Below are positions 37,312 to 46,326 of a DNA stretch of 64,000 bases, piece after piece. Location: NCBI GenBank assembly GCA_963820055.1, contig CAWFYJ010000001.1, positions 124,001 to 188,000 of the forward strand. Reading direction: 5' to 3'. The translations under genes were made by a program, and so were the position numbers. Below the pieces are notes generated by a model. It ran no database searches and was not told the origin of the DNA. It worked only from the letters and a program-made list of their open reading frames with translations. Every line of letters begins with the position of its first letter. Position 1 is the stretch's first letter. The stretch is from RHKX01 sp963820055 (GTDB taxonomy: Bacteria; Actinomycetota; Thermoleophilia; Solirubrobacterales; 70-9).

Positions 37312-38496
37312 TCAGCGGTTGCGGCCGTAGAGGTCGTGGGCGGCGACCCACTCCTCGGCGACGATGGCGGAGCCGAGGGAGATCTCGCCGCAGAGGACGG
37401 TGGCCGCGACGATCTCGGCGAGCTTGCGCACCTTGCCCTGGCCGCTGCAGCCGAGGAGTTCGAGGCACTCGCGCTGGGTGGGAAGGCCGGTGCCGCCGCC
37501 GTAGGTGGCGACGATCAGCGAGGGGATCGTGACCGAGTAGTAGTAGTCGCCGTTCTCGCGCAATTCGGCATAGACGAAGGCGGCGGAGGACTCAGCGACG
37601 TTGGCGACGTCCTGGCCGGTGGCGATGAACATCGCGGTGATGCCGTTGGCCGAGTGAGCGCCGTTGTTGTTGACGCCGGACATGAAGCCGCCGAGGTTGG
37701 AGACCTGGCGCGCCTTGAACATCAGCTCCGTGTCGGAGCGCATGATCCGCTTGACGAGGTCGTTGGGGATGACCGCCTCGGCGACGACGCGCTTGCCGCG
37801 GGTCCGCAGCATGTTGACCTGGGAGCTCTTCTTGTCGGTCGCGAAGTTGGACTCGAGGAAGAACTGCTCGACGTCGGGGTAGTTGGCGAGGATCCAGACG
37901 CAGGCGGCGGCGGTCGCCTTTCCGGAGAGGTTCTGGCCGGCGGCGTCTCCGGTCGTGTAGTTGAAGCGGGTGAAGAGGATGCGCCCGGCCGAGTACTGCT
38001 CGATGTCGCGGAGCTCGCCGACCGAGGTGGTCTGCTCGGCGGCCTCCTTGACCTCGGCGAAGTGCTCGTTCAGCCAGATGCCGAAGTCCCGCGACTCGCG
38101 GGCGCTCGCGAACAGGAAGGACGGAGCCCGCTGCATCGCGTCGTCCATGACGGTCGTCTTGACTCCACCCGCCTCGCGGAGCAGCTTCATGCCGCGGCTG
38201 TAGCTGGCGACGAGCGTGCCCTCGGCGGTGGCGAGCGGCACGTAGAACTCGCCCTTGGCGTGCTCGCCGTCGACGAGTAGCGGGCCGGCGATCCCGATCG
38301 GGACCTGGGCGACCCCGATGAAGTTCTCGACGTTGCCAGGCAGGACCCCGGGGTCGAAGGAGAAGCTGCCGACGCCGCCGAGCTCGGCGCCGGTCCGTTC
38401 GCGCAGGAACTCGCGGCGCCGGGCCGCCGCCTCGACCGTGTAATCGTCGTCGGGATCCCTCGGGATCCGGTCGCCGTCTGTCCCCGCCTCCGCCAC
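37312..38496 (-). CDS. Hydroxymethylglutaryl-CoA reductase, class I-like
   Basis: 394 residues. Strong class I pattern: 'ENFIGVAQVPIGIAGPL', catalytic Glu in 'ATAEGTLVAS', Lys in 'NFATDKKSSQVN', Asp in 'ATGQDVANVAESSA', 'SVTIPSLIVATYGGGT', and the C-terminal His in 'VAAHDLYGRN'. The usual NADPH motif DAMGMN is replaced by DAAGQN. It would reduce HMG-CoA to mevalonate, but no other mevalonate-pathway gene is in the window. GTG start at 38496 is supported by a GATAAT box 6 nt upstream. Confidence 0.88.
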   Translation of the reverse strand: MAEAGTDGDRIPRDPDDDYTVEAAARRREFLRERTGAELGGVGSFSFDPGVLPGNVENFIGVAQVPIGIAGPLLVDGEHAKGEFYVPLATAEGTLVASYSRGMKLLREAGGVKTTVMDDAMQRAPSFLFASARESRDFGIWLNEHFAEVKEAAEQTTSVGELRDIEQYSAGRILFTRFNYTTGDAAGQNLSGKATAAACVWILANYPDVEQFFLESNFATDKKSSQVNMLRTRGKRVVAEAVIPNDLVKRIMRSDTELMFKARQVSNLGGFMSGVNNNGAHSANGITAMFIATGQDVANVAESSAAFVYAELRENGDYYYSVTIPSLIVATYGGGTGLPTQRECLELLGCSGQGKVRKLAEIVAATVLCGEISLGSAIVAEEWVAAHDLYGRNR

Positions 38497-38502
38497 GCGG
38501 CG

Positions 38503-38508
38503 ATTATC
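38503..38508 (-). promoter_or_regulatory. -10 element (GATAAT) of the HMG-CoA reductase gene
   Basis: GATAAT on the minus strand, 6 nt before the GTG at 38496; no Shine-Dalgarno. Confidence 0.55.
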
Positions 38509-38613
38509 GCTAAAGCAAGCGGAAGGGTGCGTCGATAGCGAAGTGTGCGCGCCGAAATGCATGCGCGGGAGGCCGGCGGCGAGGTTGGCGAGGAAGCCCG
38601 CGAGGTCAGCGGG

Positions 38614-41403
38614 ATGACCACGCGACTCGCAATCGCCTACGTGGAGGAGAAGGCCGGCCGGCCCGGGGTCGAGGAGCTGCTCGAAAAGGCCGGGCTCAGC
38701 GACCGCGAACACGACCTCCGCGACGAGAACCGCTGGTTCCCGGACCGGTTCCGGGTCGCCCTCTTCGAGTCGGCCGGCGAGGTGCTCGGCGATCCCCATG
38801 TCGCCGAGCGGATCGGCGCAGCCTCCCTGAACGCGAACGTCGGCGGCGCGCTGAAGCTGTCGCTGCGGGCGCTCGGCTCGCCGCGGCTTCTGTTCGCGAA
38901 CATCGGGCGGGCGAACGCCAAGTTCAACCGCGCCCACCGGATGGATGCGATCGAGGTCGGCCCCAACCGGGCGCTCCTCCGCAACCGGCCGGTCGGCGAC
39001 ACGCCCTACAACGCCTGCGATTGCGACTACAACACCGGCCTGCTCTCCCGGGCGCCGGTGATCTTCGGCGGCCCGCCCGCGCGGATCAGCCATCCGCGCT
39101 GCATCGGCCGTGGCGACCCCGAGTGCATCTTCGAGGTGCACTGGAGCCCGACCGGCCGCCCGAGCGTCGAGACCGCTGCGACCGCCGGTGCGCTGCTGCT
39201 GCTCGCCGCCTGCGCACTGTTTCTCCCGTCGCTGATCCCGGTCGCGATCGTACTCTCGACGGTCATCGCGATCGTCGCCGGCAGCCACGCGATCGCCCAA
39301 CGCCGGTCGCGCGCCCGCCTCGTGCAGATGCAGCTGCGCGAGCAGGCCGAAGTGACGGATCTGCTGATGACCTCGTTGCAGGATCTCGTCTCCGAGCTCC
39401 AGCTCGACGACGTCCTCTCGAAGATCACCGCCAACGCCCAGTCGGCGGTCGGCGGCGCCGAGTTCGCGCTCCTCGTCGAGGAGGACGGCGCGATGCGCTG
39501 CCGCTCCTCCTCCGATCTACCCGACCGGGTCGTCTCCGCCCTCGAGGCCTGGGCGAACAGCCGCGCCGAGTTGCAGCACACCTCGACGCTGATCGAGGAC
39601 CTCTGCTCGGTCGATGAGCTTTCGCGCCTGCCGAGCGATCCCGCCGTGACGCTCGGCTCGCTCTGCGCCGCCCCGCTCGTCTTTCGCGACACGCGGATGG
39701 GAGTCCTCGTCGCGCTCGGCGCCGACGACGGGTTCCTTCCCCGCGACGTCGAGCTGCTCTCGACCTACGCTGCTCAGGCGGCGATCGCCCTGACGAACGC
39801 GACTCTCTACGAGACCCAACAGCGGCTCGCGATCCAGGACCCGCTGACCGGCCTCTACAACCACCGTCACTTCCACGAGGTGCTCGGCCAGGAGCTCGAG
39901 CGCTGCCGCCGCCACGGCGGCGAGCTCGGCCTCGTCCTCCTCGACCTGAACGGCTTCAAGCAGATCAACGACACCGACGGCCACGCCGCCGGGGACGAGG
40001 TCCTGCGCAAGGTCGCCCGGTCGCTCGAGAGCACCTGCCGGAGCTCCGACGTAGCCTTCCGGGTCGGCGGCGACGAGTTCGCCCTCGTCCTCCCCAGTAC
40101 CGGCACCCGCGCAGCGGGCGTCGCCGCGGCCCGGGCCCAAGCCGCGATCGAGTCGGCCGGCTCGATCGGCGGCGCCTCCTACGGCGTCGCCTCCTGGCCC
40201 CATGCCGGGCCCACCAAGGACGCCCTGATCGCGGCCGCCGACGGCGACCTCTACGAGATGAAGCGGTTCGCCAAGAGCGGCGACGGCGAGGACGTGCCGC
40301 TCGGCGGGCGACTCGCTCGCCACGAGCGGCTCGCCAGCGCCAGCCGGATCGCCCTGAAGCTGGCGCCCCTCCACGAGGAGGATCAGATCGCCCGCACCGC
40401 GATCGACGAGCTCCACGAGTCCTTCACTCTGCACCTCGTCGCGATCCACGTGATCGGCGAGGACTCCTCGCTGCGTCTCGCCGCGGCGGCCGGATCCGCC
40501 ACGACCGACCCCGCCCATCTGACCCGCTCTCCGGAGCGCGGCGTCCCCGGGCGCAGCGTCGCCTCCGGCGAGCCCGTGCTCGTCGAGGACGTCGCCGGCG
40601 CCGCCGGACAGGGGCGCCACTCCGTTCCGGGATCCGGCTCCGAGCTCGCGGCGCCGATCCGGGTCGACGGCGAGCCCTGGGGTGTCCTGGAGATGGTCCA
40701 CGAGGACGCGAACGAGCTCGACTTCATCGACCTCCTCTTCGCCGACACGATCGCGTCGGCGATCGGGGCCGCGATCCACCGGGCCAAGCTCTACGCCGAG
40801 CTCGAGGGCGCGTTCATGAGGACGCTCGCGGTTCTCTCCGACGCGCTCGAGGCGAAGGACAGCTACACGGCGGCCCACGCCCGCGAGGTCGCCGACCTCG
40901 CCGTCGAGGTCGGCGAGGCCCTGGAGATGAAGCCGGACGAGCTGCGGACGCTCAGCTACGGAGCGCTGCTCCACGACATCGGCAAGATCGGCGTTCGCAG
41001 CGAGATCCTCCACAAGCCCGCCGAGCTGACCGCCGCCGAGTACGAGGAGATGAAGGAGCACACCGTCGTCGGGGCCCGGATGCTCGAACGGATCCCGTAC
41101 TTCAACAACGTCCACCCGCTCGTTCGCTGCTCCCACGAGCGCTGGGACGGCGACGGCTACCCGGACGGGCTCGCCGGCACCGACATCCCACCCGGCGCCC
41201 GGGTGATCGCCGCCTGCGACGCCTTCCACGCGATGACCTCCGACCGTCCTTACCGGGAGGCGATGTCACCCCAGCAGGCACTCGTGGAGCTCCAGCGGTG
41301 CTCCGGCAGCCAGTTCGACCCGCATGTGATCGACGCGCTCGTCGCCGTGCTCGACATCCCCGCGGGCGAGGTCATCGACCTCCGCAGCGCCACCGGTATC
41401 TGA
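38614..41403 (+). CDS. Sensor protein with GGDEF diguanylate cyclase and HD-GYP phosphodiesterase domains
   Basis: 929 residues from ATG 38614 (38545 GTG and 38557 ATG are in frame upstream). Order: an N-terminal domain of about 175 residues ending in a Cys-containing V4R/heme-NO-like motif 'HPRCIGRGDPECIFEV'; two membrane segments (about 189-230); GAF; GGDEF with intact 'RVGGDEFALVLP' (about 485) and an RxxD inhibitory site (RSSD) five residues before it; second GAF; HD-GYP with 'HDIGKIGV' (787) and 'RWDGDGYPDG' (GYP 848-850). Both synthesis and hydrolysis of c-di-GMP look possible. Confidence 0.9.
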   Translation: MTTRLAIAYVEEKAGRPGVEELLEKAGLSDREHDLRDENRWFPDRFRVALFESAGEVLGDPHVAERIGAASLNANVGGALKLSLRALGSPRLLFANIGRANAKFNRAHRMDAIEVGPNRALLRNRPVGDTPYNACDCDYNTGLLSRAPVIFGGPPARISHPRCIGRGDPECIFEVHWSPTGRPSVETAATAGALLLLAACALFLPSLIPVAIVLSTVIAIVAGSHAIAQRRSRARLVQMQLREQAEVTDLLMTSLQDLVSELQLDDVLSKITANAQSAVGGAEFALLVEEDGAMRCRSSSDLPDRVVSALEAWANSRAELQHTSTLIEDLCSVDELSRLPSDPAVTLGSLCAAPLVFRDTRMGVLVALGADDGFLPRDVELLSTYAAQAAIALTNATLYETQQRLAIQDPLTGLYNHRHFHEVLGQELERCRRHGGELGLVLLDLNGFKQINDTDGHAAGDEVLRKVARSLESTCRSSDVAFRVGGDEFALVLPSTGTRAAGVAAARAQAAIESAGSIGGASYGVASWPHAGPTKDALIAAADGDLYEMKRFAKSGDGEDVPLGGRLARHERLASASRIALKLAPLHEEDQIARTAIDELHESFTLHLVAIHVIGEDSSLRLAAAAGSATTDPAHLTRSPERGVPGRSVASGEPVLVEDVAGAAGQGRHSVPGSGSELAAPIRVDGEPWGVLEMVHEDANELDFIDLLFADTIASAIGAAIHRAKLYAELEGAFMRTLAVLSDALEAKDSYTAAHAREVADLAVEVGEALEMKPDELRTLSYGALLHDIGKIGVRSEILHKPAELTAAEYEEMKEHTVVGARMLERIPYFNNVHPLVRCSHERWDGDGYPDGLAGTDIPPGARVIAACDAFHAMTSDRPYREAMSPQQALVELQRCSGSQFDPHVIDALVAVLDIPAGEVIDLRSATGI

Positions 41404-41448
41404 ACGCCGCCCCTCCCCCGGCGCCGCGGTCGGTAGAACTGCGGTGCG

Positions 41449-43033
41449 ATGGAGATCGAGCTCGCCCTGACGACGATTCTCGCGGTGGTCGTGCTGCTGC
41501 TCCTGGCGGCGCAGTTCACCCGGGTCCCGTACCCGATCCTGCTCGTGCTCGGCGGCCTCGGGCTGGCGGCACTGCCGCCGATCCCCGACGTCACGCTCGA
41601 TCCGGACCTCGTCCTGATCGTGATCCTGCCGCCGCTGCTCTACTCGGCCGCCTACTTCACCCCGCTTCGCGAGCTGCGCCGCAACGTCCGCGAGATCTCG
41701 GCGCTCGCGATCGGCCTCGTCCTGGCGACGATGATCGGGGTCGCCCTCGTCGCCCACTACGCCCTCGGCTTCGACTGGGCGCCCTCGTTCGTGCTCGGAG
41801 CGATCGTCTCGCCGACCGACCCGGTGGCGGCCACGGCGATCGCCAACCGCCTCGGCGATCCCGCGACGGATCGTCTCGGTCGTCGAGGGCGAGTCGCTGA
41901 TCAACGACGGCACCGCGCTCGTCGCCTACAAGTTCGCGGTCGCGGCCGTGGTCACCGGCGCGTTCAGCCTTTTCGAGGCTGCCGGCGAGTTCGTCGTCGT
42001 CGTGCTCGGCGGCATCGCGGTCGGCATCGGGATCGGCGCCGCGATCGCGTTCGTGCGGCGCCGGATCGACGCGCCGCCGGTCGAGGTCACTATCGCCCTC
42101 TTCAGCGGCTACTTCGCGTACCTGCCCGCCGAGGCGATCGGCGTCTCCGGGGTGCTCGCCGCGGTCACCGTCGGCATCTACATGGGGCGCCTGACCTCGG
42201 TGCTGACGTCCCCAACCACCCGGATCCAGGGCGAGGCGGTGTGGGAGATCGTCCAGTTCCTCCTCAACTCGGCGCTGTTCGTCCTCGTCGGCCTGCAACT
42301 GCCGGGGATCCTCGACGGCATCGACGGCGGCGTCACCGCCTCCCTCGTCGGCGACGGCGTCCTGATCGCGGTGACCGTGATGATGATCCGCCTCCTCTGG
42401 GTCTTCCCGTTCACCTACGTCCCGCGGCTGCTGATCCCCGAGCGCAAGCGCGGCCCCTCGCCGCCCTGGCGCCACACCCTGATCGTCGCCTGGACCGGGA
42501 TGCGGGGAGCGGTCTCGCTGGCCGCGGCGCTTGCGCTCCCGCTCTTCATCGACGGCGGCGGCGAGTTCCCCGAGCGGAACCTGATCATCTTTCTGACGTT
42601 CTCGGTGATCCTCGGCACCCTGCTCCTGCAGGGATTCACGCTGCCGCCGTTGATCCAGCTGCTCGACCTCGACGACACCGACGAAGTCCTCGAGCGGGAG
42701 GAACTCGAAGCCCGGCAACGCTCGGCCGAGGCCGCCCTCGCCCGGCTCGAGGAGCTGACCGGCGAGGAGTGGGTCATGGACGACACCGCGGAGCGGGTCC
42801 GCGGCGCCTACGACTACCGCTACCGCCGCTTCTCGGCGCGGATCGACGACGGCGACGGCAAGAGCGCGATGTACGAGGAGCGCTCGGAGTCATTCCAGCG
42901 GCTCACGCGCGAGCTGCTCGAGGCCCAGCGGTCGGTGCTGATCAGCATGCGCGACGATGGCGAGATCAACGACGACGTCCTCCGTCTCCTCGAGCGCGAG
43001 CTCGACCTCGAAGACTCCCGCCTGGAGATCTGA
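41449..43033 (+). pseudogene. CPA1-type Na+/H+ antiporter gene with one +1 frameshift
   Basis: Residues before the shift: 'VLGGLGLAALPPIPDVTLDPD', 'VILPPLLYSAAYFTP' and 'GAIVSPTDPVAATAIANRLG'. Near 41857 one extra base moves the reading into 'VSVVEGESLINDGTALVAYK' (ion-binding Asn-Asp) and the rest of a 12-helix transporter, with 'AWTGMRGAVSLAAALALPL' and a cytoplasmic acidic/helical tail ending DSRLEI. The corrected length is 1584 bp (527 residues), normal for NhaP-type antiporters. Followed 4 nt later by a phosphatase gene. Confidence 0.82.
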
Positions 43034-43037
43034 GCCG

Positions 43038-43736
43038 GTGCGCGCCTACTTCCTGCGCCACGGCGAGTCGGTGTCGAACGCCGACCCCGACCGGATCGCG
43101 CTCCCCGAGGAGGAGGGCGACCGGCTCAGCGAGCGTGGGCTCGAGCAGGCCGCTGCGGCGGCCGGGGTCGTCGCCGGGCTCGGGATCGCGCGGATCGTCT
43201 GCAGCCCGATGCGCCGCGCCCGCCAGACCGCCGAGGCCGTCGCCGCCCGCACCGGCCTCGAGCCGGAGACGTGGGACTGGATCCACGAGCTCCGCGAGCC
43301 GTCCGGCTACCCGGACCTCCCCCGCGCCGAGCAGGAACGCCGGCGCTGGTCGAACCGGATGTCGCAGAACCCCGGCGATCCCGATCACCGGGTCGGCGAC
43401 GGCGAGTCCTTCGGCGACCTCCTTCGGCGAGTCGAGCGGACCCGCGAGAAACTCGCCGCCGACGCCGTCGATCCGACGCTCCTCGTCGGCCACGGCATCT
43501 TCTTCCGGTTCATGTTCGCCCGGGCACTGCTCGGCGACGAGTTCGCGCCGCGGCACGCCGATTGGCTCTGGCGGATCGGATCGCTGAACTGCGGCCTTTC
43601 CACTTTCGACCACCTCACCGGAGGCGGCAGCGACGACCCCGCCGACATCTCGGGCTGGCGATGCGTCACCTGGATGGCTCCGACCGTGGCGCCGCACCTG
43701 GCGACCGGAACCGGGGGCGTCGGGCCGGGCTTCTAG
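43038..43736 (+). CDS. Histidine phosphatase superfamily (phosphoglycerate mutase-like) protein
   Basis: 232 residues, GTG start, 4 nt after the antiporter stop. Catalytic 'YFLRHGESVSNA' (RHG) is followed by 'SPMRRARQTAEAVA', and the second His is in 'TLLVGHGIFFRFMF'. Typical of phosphatases acting on small phosphorylated metabolites; substrate unknown. The close spacing suggests cotranscription with the antiporter. Confidence 0.9.
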   Translation: MRAYFLRHGESVSNADPDRIALPEEEGDRLSERGLEQAAAAAGVVAGLGIARIVCSPMRRARQTAEAVAARTGLEPETWDWIHELREPSGYPDLPRAEQERRRWSNRMSQNPGDPDHRVGDGESFGDLLRRVERTREKLAADAVDPTLLVGHGIFFRFMFARALLGDEFAPRHADWLWRIGSLNCGLSTFDHLTGGGSDDPADISGWRCVTWMAPTVAPHLATGTGGVGPGF

Positions 43737-43757
43737 CCGCGGGGCGATCGCCGCCCG

Positions 43758-44528
43758 GTGCGCAACTATCTCCAACCCGTGGACCGCCGCCTGTTGCCCG
43801 AGAACCGCTTCGATGCCGCGGCGAGCTCATTCGTCCGCGCCCGGCCGTCCTACCCGGCCGAACTCGTCGCGGAGATCACCCGTCGGTCGGGGGTCGAGCC
43901 GGGTGCAGCAGCGCTCGACGTCGCCGCCGGAGCCGGCGCGCTCACCGAGCCGCTCGCCGCGGCCGGCTTCGCGGTGACCGCGGTCGAGCCGGGTGCGGAG
44001 ATGGGCAGGCGGCTGCGCGAGCGGCTGCCGGACATCGAGGTCCGGGCCGAGAAGGCCGAGAACCTGGGCGTCGACGACGACGCCGTCGGGCTCGTGACGA
44101 TCGCCAACGGGCTCCACTGGGTCGACCCCGGGCGCGCCTACGCCGAGTTCGCGCGGGTCCTCGCCCCCGGCGGTCACGTCGCCGTCGTCTGGCAGCTCCC
44201 CGACGGGTCCGACCCGCGGCAGGAGCGGCTCTGGGAGCTGCTCGGCCGCCTCCACCGGAACTCACCCGAATACCCCGGCCCGGCGCCGGGCTCCCCGGCG
44301 GGCTGGACACTGCCACTCGCGACCGTCGACCGCTGGCGAATGCCGAACGTCCACCGGATTCCGCGGGCCCTCCTCGGTGACTACATCGGGTCCTGGTCGG
44401 GCGTCGCCAACCTCGAGCCGGCGAAGCGGGAGGCCGTGATCGCCGAGGTCGGGTCCTGGTGGGAGGGCGAGGCGATCGACCTCCCCTTCGAAATCAGCGT
44501 CGAGCTCGGGCGCCTCGGCGGACGCTAG
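43758..44528 (+). CDS. Class I SAM-dependent methyltransferase
   Basis: 256 residues. Motif I is 'ALDVAAGAGALTEPLA', motif II the acidic 'VTAVEPGAEM', and the later motifs 'VTIANGLHWVDPGRAYAEF' and 'VLAPGGHVAVVW' match the Methyltransf_11/25 type. Substrate unknown. GTG start 22 nt after the phosphatase. The last four bases overlap the convergent F420-type gene. Confidence 0.88.
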   Translation: MRNYLQPVDRRLLPENRFDAAASSFVRARPSYPAELVAEITRRSGVEPGAAALDVAAGAGALTEPLAAAGFAVTAVEPGAEMGRRLRERLPDIEVRAEKAENLGVDDDAVGLVTIANGLHWVDPGRAYAEFARVLAPGGHVAVVWQLPDGSDPRQERLWELLGRLHRNSPEYPGPAPGSPAGWTLPLATVDRWRMPNVHRIPRALLGDYIGSWSGVANLEPAKREAVIAEVGSWWEGEAIDLPFEISVELGRLGGR

Positions 44529-45040
44529 GCGGTCGGCTCGAGGACGAAGACGTGGATCTTCCGGTGCGCGGCCCGCTTCTCGTACGTCGAATAGCCCGGA
44601 TAGACCCTCAGGGCCTCCTGCCAGATCCGGTCCCGCCGCTCGCCCTCGACCTCGACGGCATGGACCTTCCAGGCGCGCTCGTCCATGCCCACCTCGGCGT
44701 CGGGGTTCTTGCGGAGGTTGTGAAACCAGGCGGGCTGCTTCTCCTGGCCGTAGTTCGACGCGATCACGGCGACGCCGTCCTCGGTCGGGAGCCCGACCAC
44801 GGGGACGGTGCGGAGCTGCCCGCTCTTCGCGCCCGTCGTCGTCAGCATCAGGATCGGCAGGCCGGCGATGAGCGATGCGACCGTGTGCCTGCCGTCGGTT
44901 GCCTTGTAGAGCGGCTTGTCGAGCCGGTGGGCGACCCGAGCGAAGACCCACGACCCCGGCCCGCTCGACGCGAACCGGCGGACCGCGCGTTGGGCGGCAT
45001 TGGCCTGGTCGAAGGTGATCGGTTTCGGCGGCGCGGTCAT
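44525..45040 (-). CDS. F420H2-dependent (deazaflavin) nitroreductase/quinone reductase family protein
   Basis: 171 residues. The split-barrel pattern 'LILTTTGAKSGQLRTVPV'-like (here LMLTTTGAKSGQLRTVPV), 'IASNYGQEKQPAWFHNLRKN' and 'YPGYSTYEKRA' is diagnostic of the Ddn family (PF04075). These enzymes use reduced F420 to reduce quinones or nitro compounds, implying the organism makes F420. Cytosolic or membrane-associated. A CAGAAT box lies 8 nt before the ATG. Confidence 0.9.
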   Translation of the reverse strand: MTAPPKPITFDQANAAQRAVRRFASSGPGSWVFARVAHRLDKPLYKATDGRHTVASLIAGLPILMLTTTGAKSGQLRTVPVVGLPTEDGVAVIASNYGQEKQPAWFHNLRKNPDAEVGMDERAWKVHAVEVEGERRDRIWQEALRVYPGYSTYEKRAAHRKIHVFVLEPTA

Positions 45041-45081
45041 CGCATCCGATTCTGACCGATTTCAGCGATGATCCGCGGGCG

Positions 45082-45840
45082 ATGAGCGAGTTGCCCGAAC
45101 ACGTCGAGCGCAATCGCTCCCACTGGGACGAGCAGGCGAGCGGTTACGAGGCCACCGGCCTGCGCAACTGGGAGAGCGACGAGCCGAGCTGGGGAATCTG
45201 GGGCGTCCCCGAGTCGGAGGTCGGAATGCTGCCTGCCGACCTCGATGGCAGGGACGCGATCGAGCTCGGCTGCGGGACCGCCTACGTCTCCGCCTGGCTG
45301 GCCCGGCGGGGCGCCCGCCCGGTCGGGATCGACAATTCAGCCGAGCAGCTCGCGACCGCCGGCCGGCTCCAGAAGCGATTCGGCCTCGACTTCCCGCTGA
45401 TTCACGGCAATGCTGAAGCGGTGCCGATGCCGGACGGGAGCTTCGACGTCGCCATCTCCGAGTACGGCGCGAGCATCTGGTGCGATCCGTACGAGTGGAT
45501 CCCCGAGGCGGCTCGCCTCCTGCGACCCGGCGGCGAGCTCGTCTTCCTCGTCAACTCGGTCATCGCAATGCTCTGCTCGGGCGAGCTCGGCGCGACGGGC
45601 CGTGAGCTCGTGCGGCCGCAGTTCGGGATGCGCCGGTTCGAGTGGCCCGACGACGACTCCGTCGAGTTCCACATCTCCCACGGCGAGACGATCGCGCTGC
45701 TTCGGGACTCCGGCTTCAACGTCGAGGAGCTGATCGAGGTCAGACCCTCGGCGGATGCCACGACCCGCTACGACCTCGTCGATCTCGAATGGAGCAGCGA
45801 CTGGCCCTGCGAGGAGATCTGGCGGGCGCGGAAGCGCTGA
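45082..45840 (+). CDS. Class I SAM-dependent methyltransferase
   Basis: 252 residues. N-terminal 'NRSHWDEQASGYEATGLRNW'; motif I 'AIELGCGTAYVSAWLARRG'; 'VGIDNSAEQLATAGRL'; 'FDVAISEYGASIWCDPYEW'; 'LLRPGGELVFLVNS'. Small-molecule methyltransferase of unknown substrate. Not closely similar to the 43758 enzyme. Divergent from the F420-type gene with only about 40 bp between starts. Confidence 0.88.
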   Translation: MSELPEHVERNRSHWDEQASGYEATGLRNWESDEPSWGIWGVPESEVGMLPADLDGRDAIELGCGTAYVSAWLARRGARPVGIDNSAEQLATAGRLQKRFGLDFPLIHGNAEAVPMPDGSFDVAISEYGASIWCDPYEWIPEAARLLRPGGELVFLVNSVIAMLCSGELGATGRELVRPQFGMRRFEWPDDDSVEFHISHGETIALLRDSGFNVEELIEVRPSADATTRYDLVDLEWSSDWPCEEIWRARKR

Positions 45841-45885
45841 CGCCCGCCAGAATCTCGTCGCGGTGGGTACTCGCTGCGCCTCGGC

Positions 45886-46251
45886 CTAGATCGACTTGCT
45901 GATCCCCGCCTTGCAGCCCTTGATCTTTGGCGCGTAGGCATAGAACGTCCCCTTCGTCGAGCCGGTGTTGCCGGTCGACCACATGTACTTCGTGCCGTTC
46001 GCCTGCGCGATGTCGGAGCCGATTTCCTTGTCGCGGCTCGGGTCGGGAGTGCCGCCCTTCTGCTTGAAGAGGATCACCTCGCGACCGTTGGCGCACTTCG
46101 TCTTGTCGCTCTTCACGTACCCGTAGAAGCCGTCCGACTGCTCCTTGATCTTGACCTTCGTCTCCGCGCTGCCGCGCGCGATCGCGCTGCCGGCGACGAC
46201 GAGGACCAGACAAGCCGCAACCGCGACGACGATTGAAATCTTGCTCTTCAA
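45886..46251 (-). CDS. Small secreted protein of unknown function
   Basis: 121 residues from a TTG start, supported by a perfect GGAGG 5 nt upstream (46257-46261). A signal peptide ('ISIVVAVAACLVLVVAGSAIA') precedes a basic 95-residue mature part with two Cys (KCANGR, KGCKAG). Its 'GFYGYVKSDKTKCANGREV' pattern resembles other small secreted proteins of this window. Not assigned to a family. Confidence 0.7.
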   Translation of the reverse strand: MKSKISIVVAVAACLVLVVAGSAIARGSAETKVKIKEQSDGFYGYVKSDKTKCANGREVILFKQKGGTPDPSRDKEIGSDIAQANGTKYMWSTGNTGSTKGTFYAYAPKIKGCKAGISKSI

Positions 46252-46326
46252 TTTCGCCTCCTGTATCCGTTTGACCCTCCGAACCTACCACCGCCCGTCG
46301 GCCGGCTGCCAACATTCGTCGGCGCG

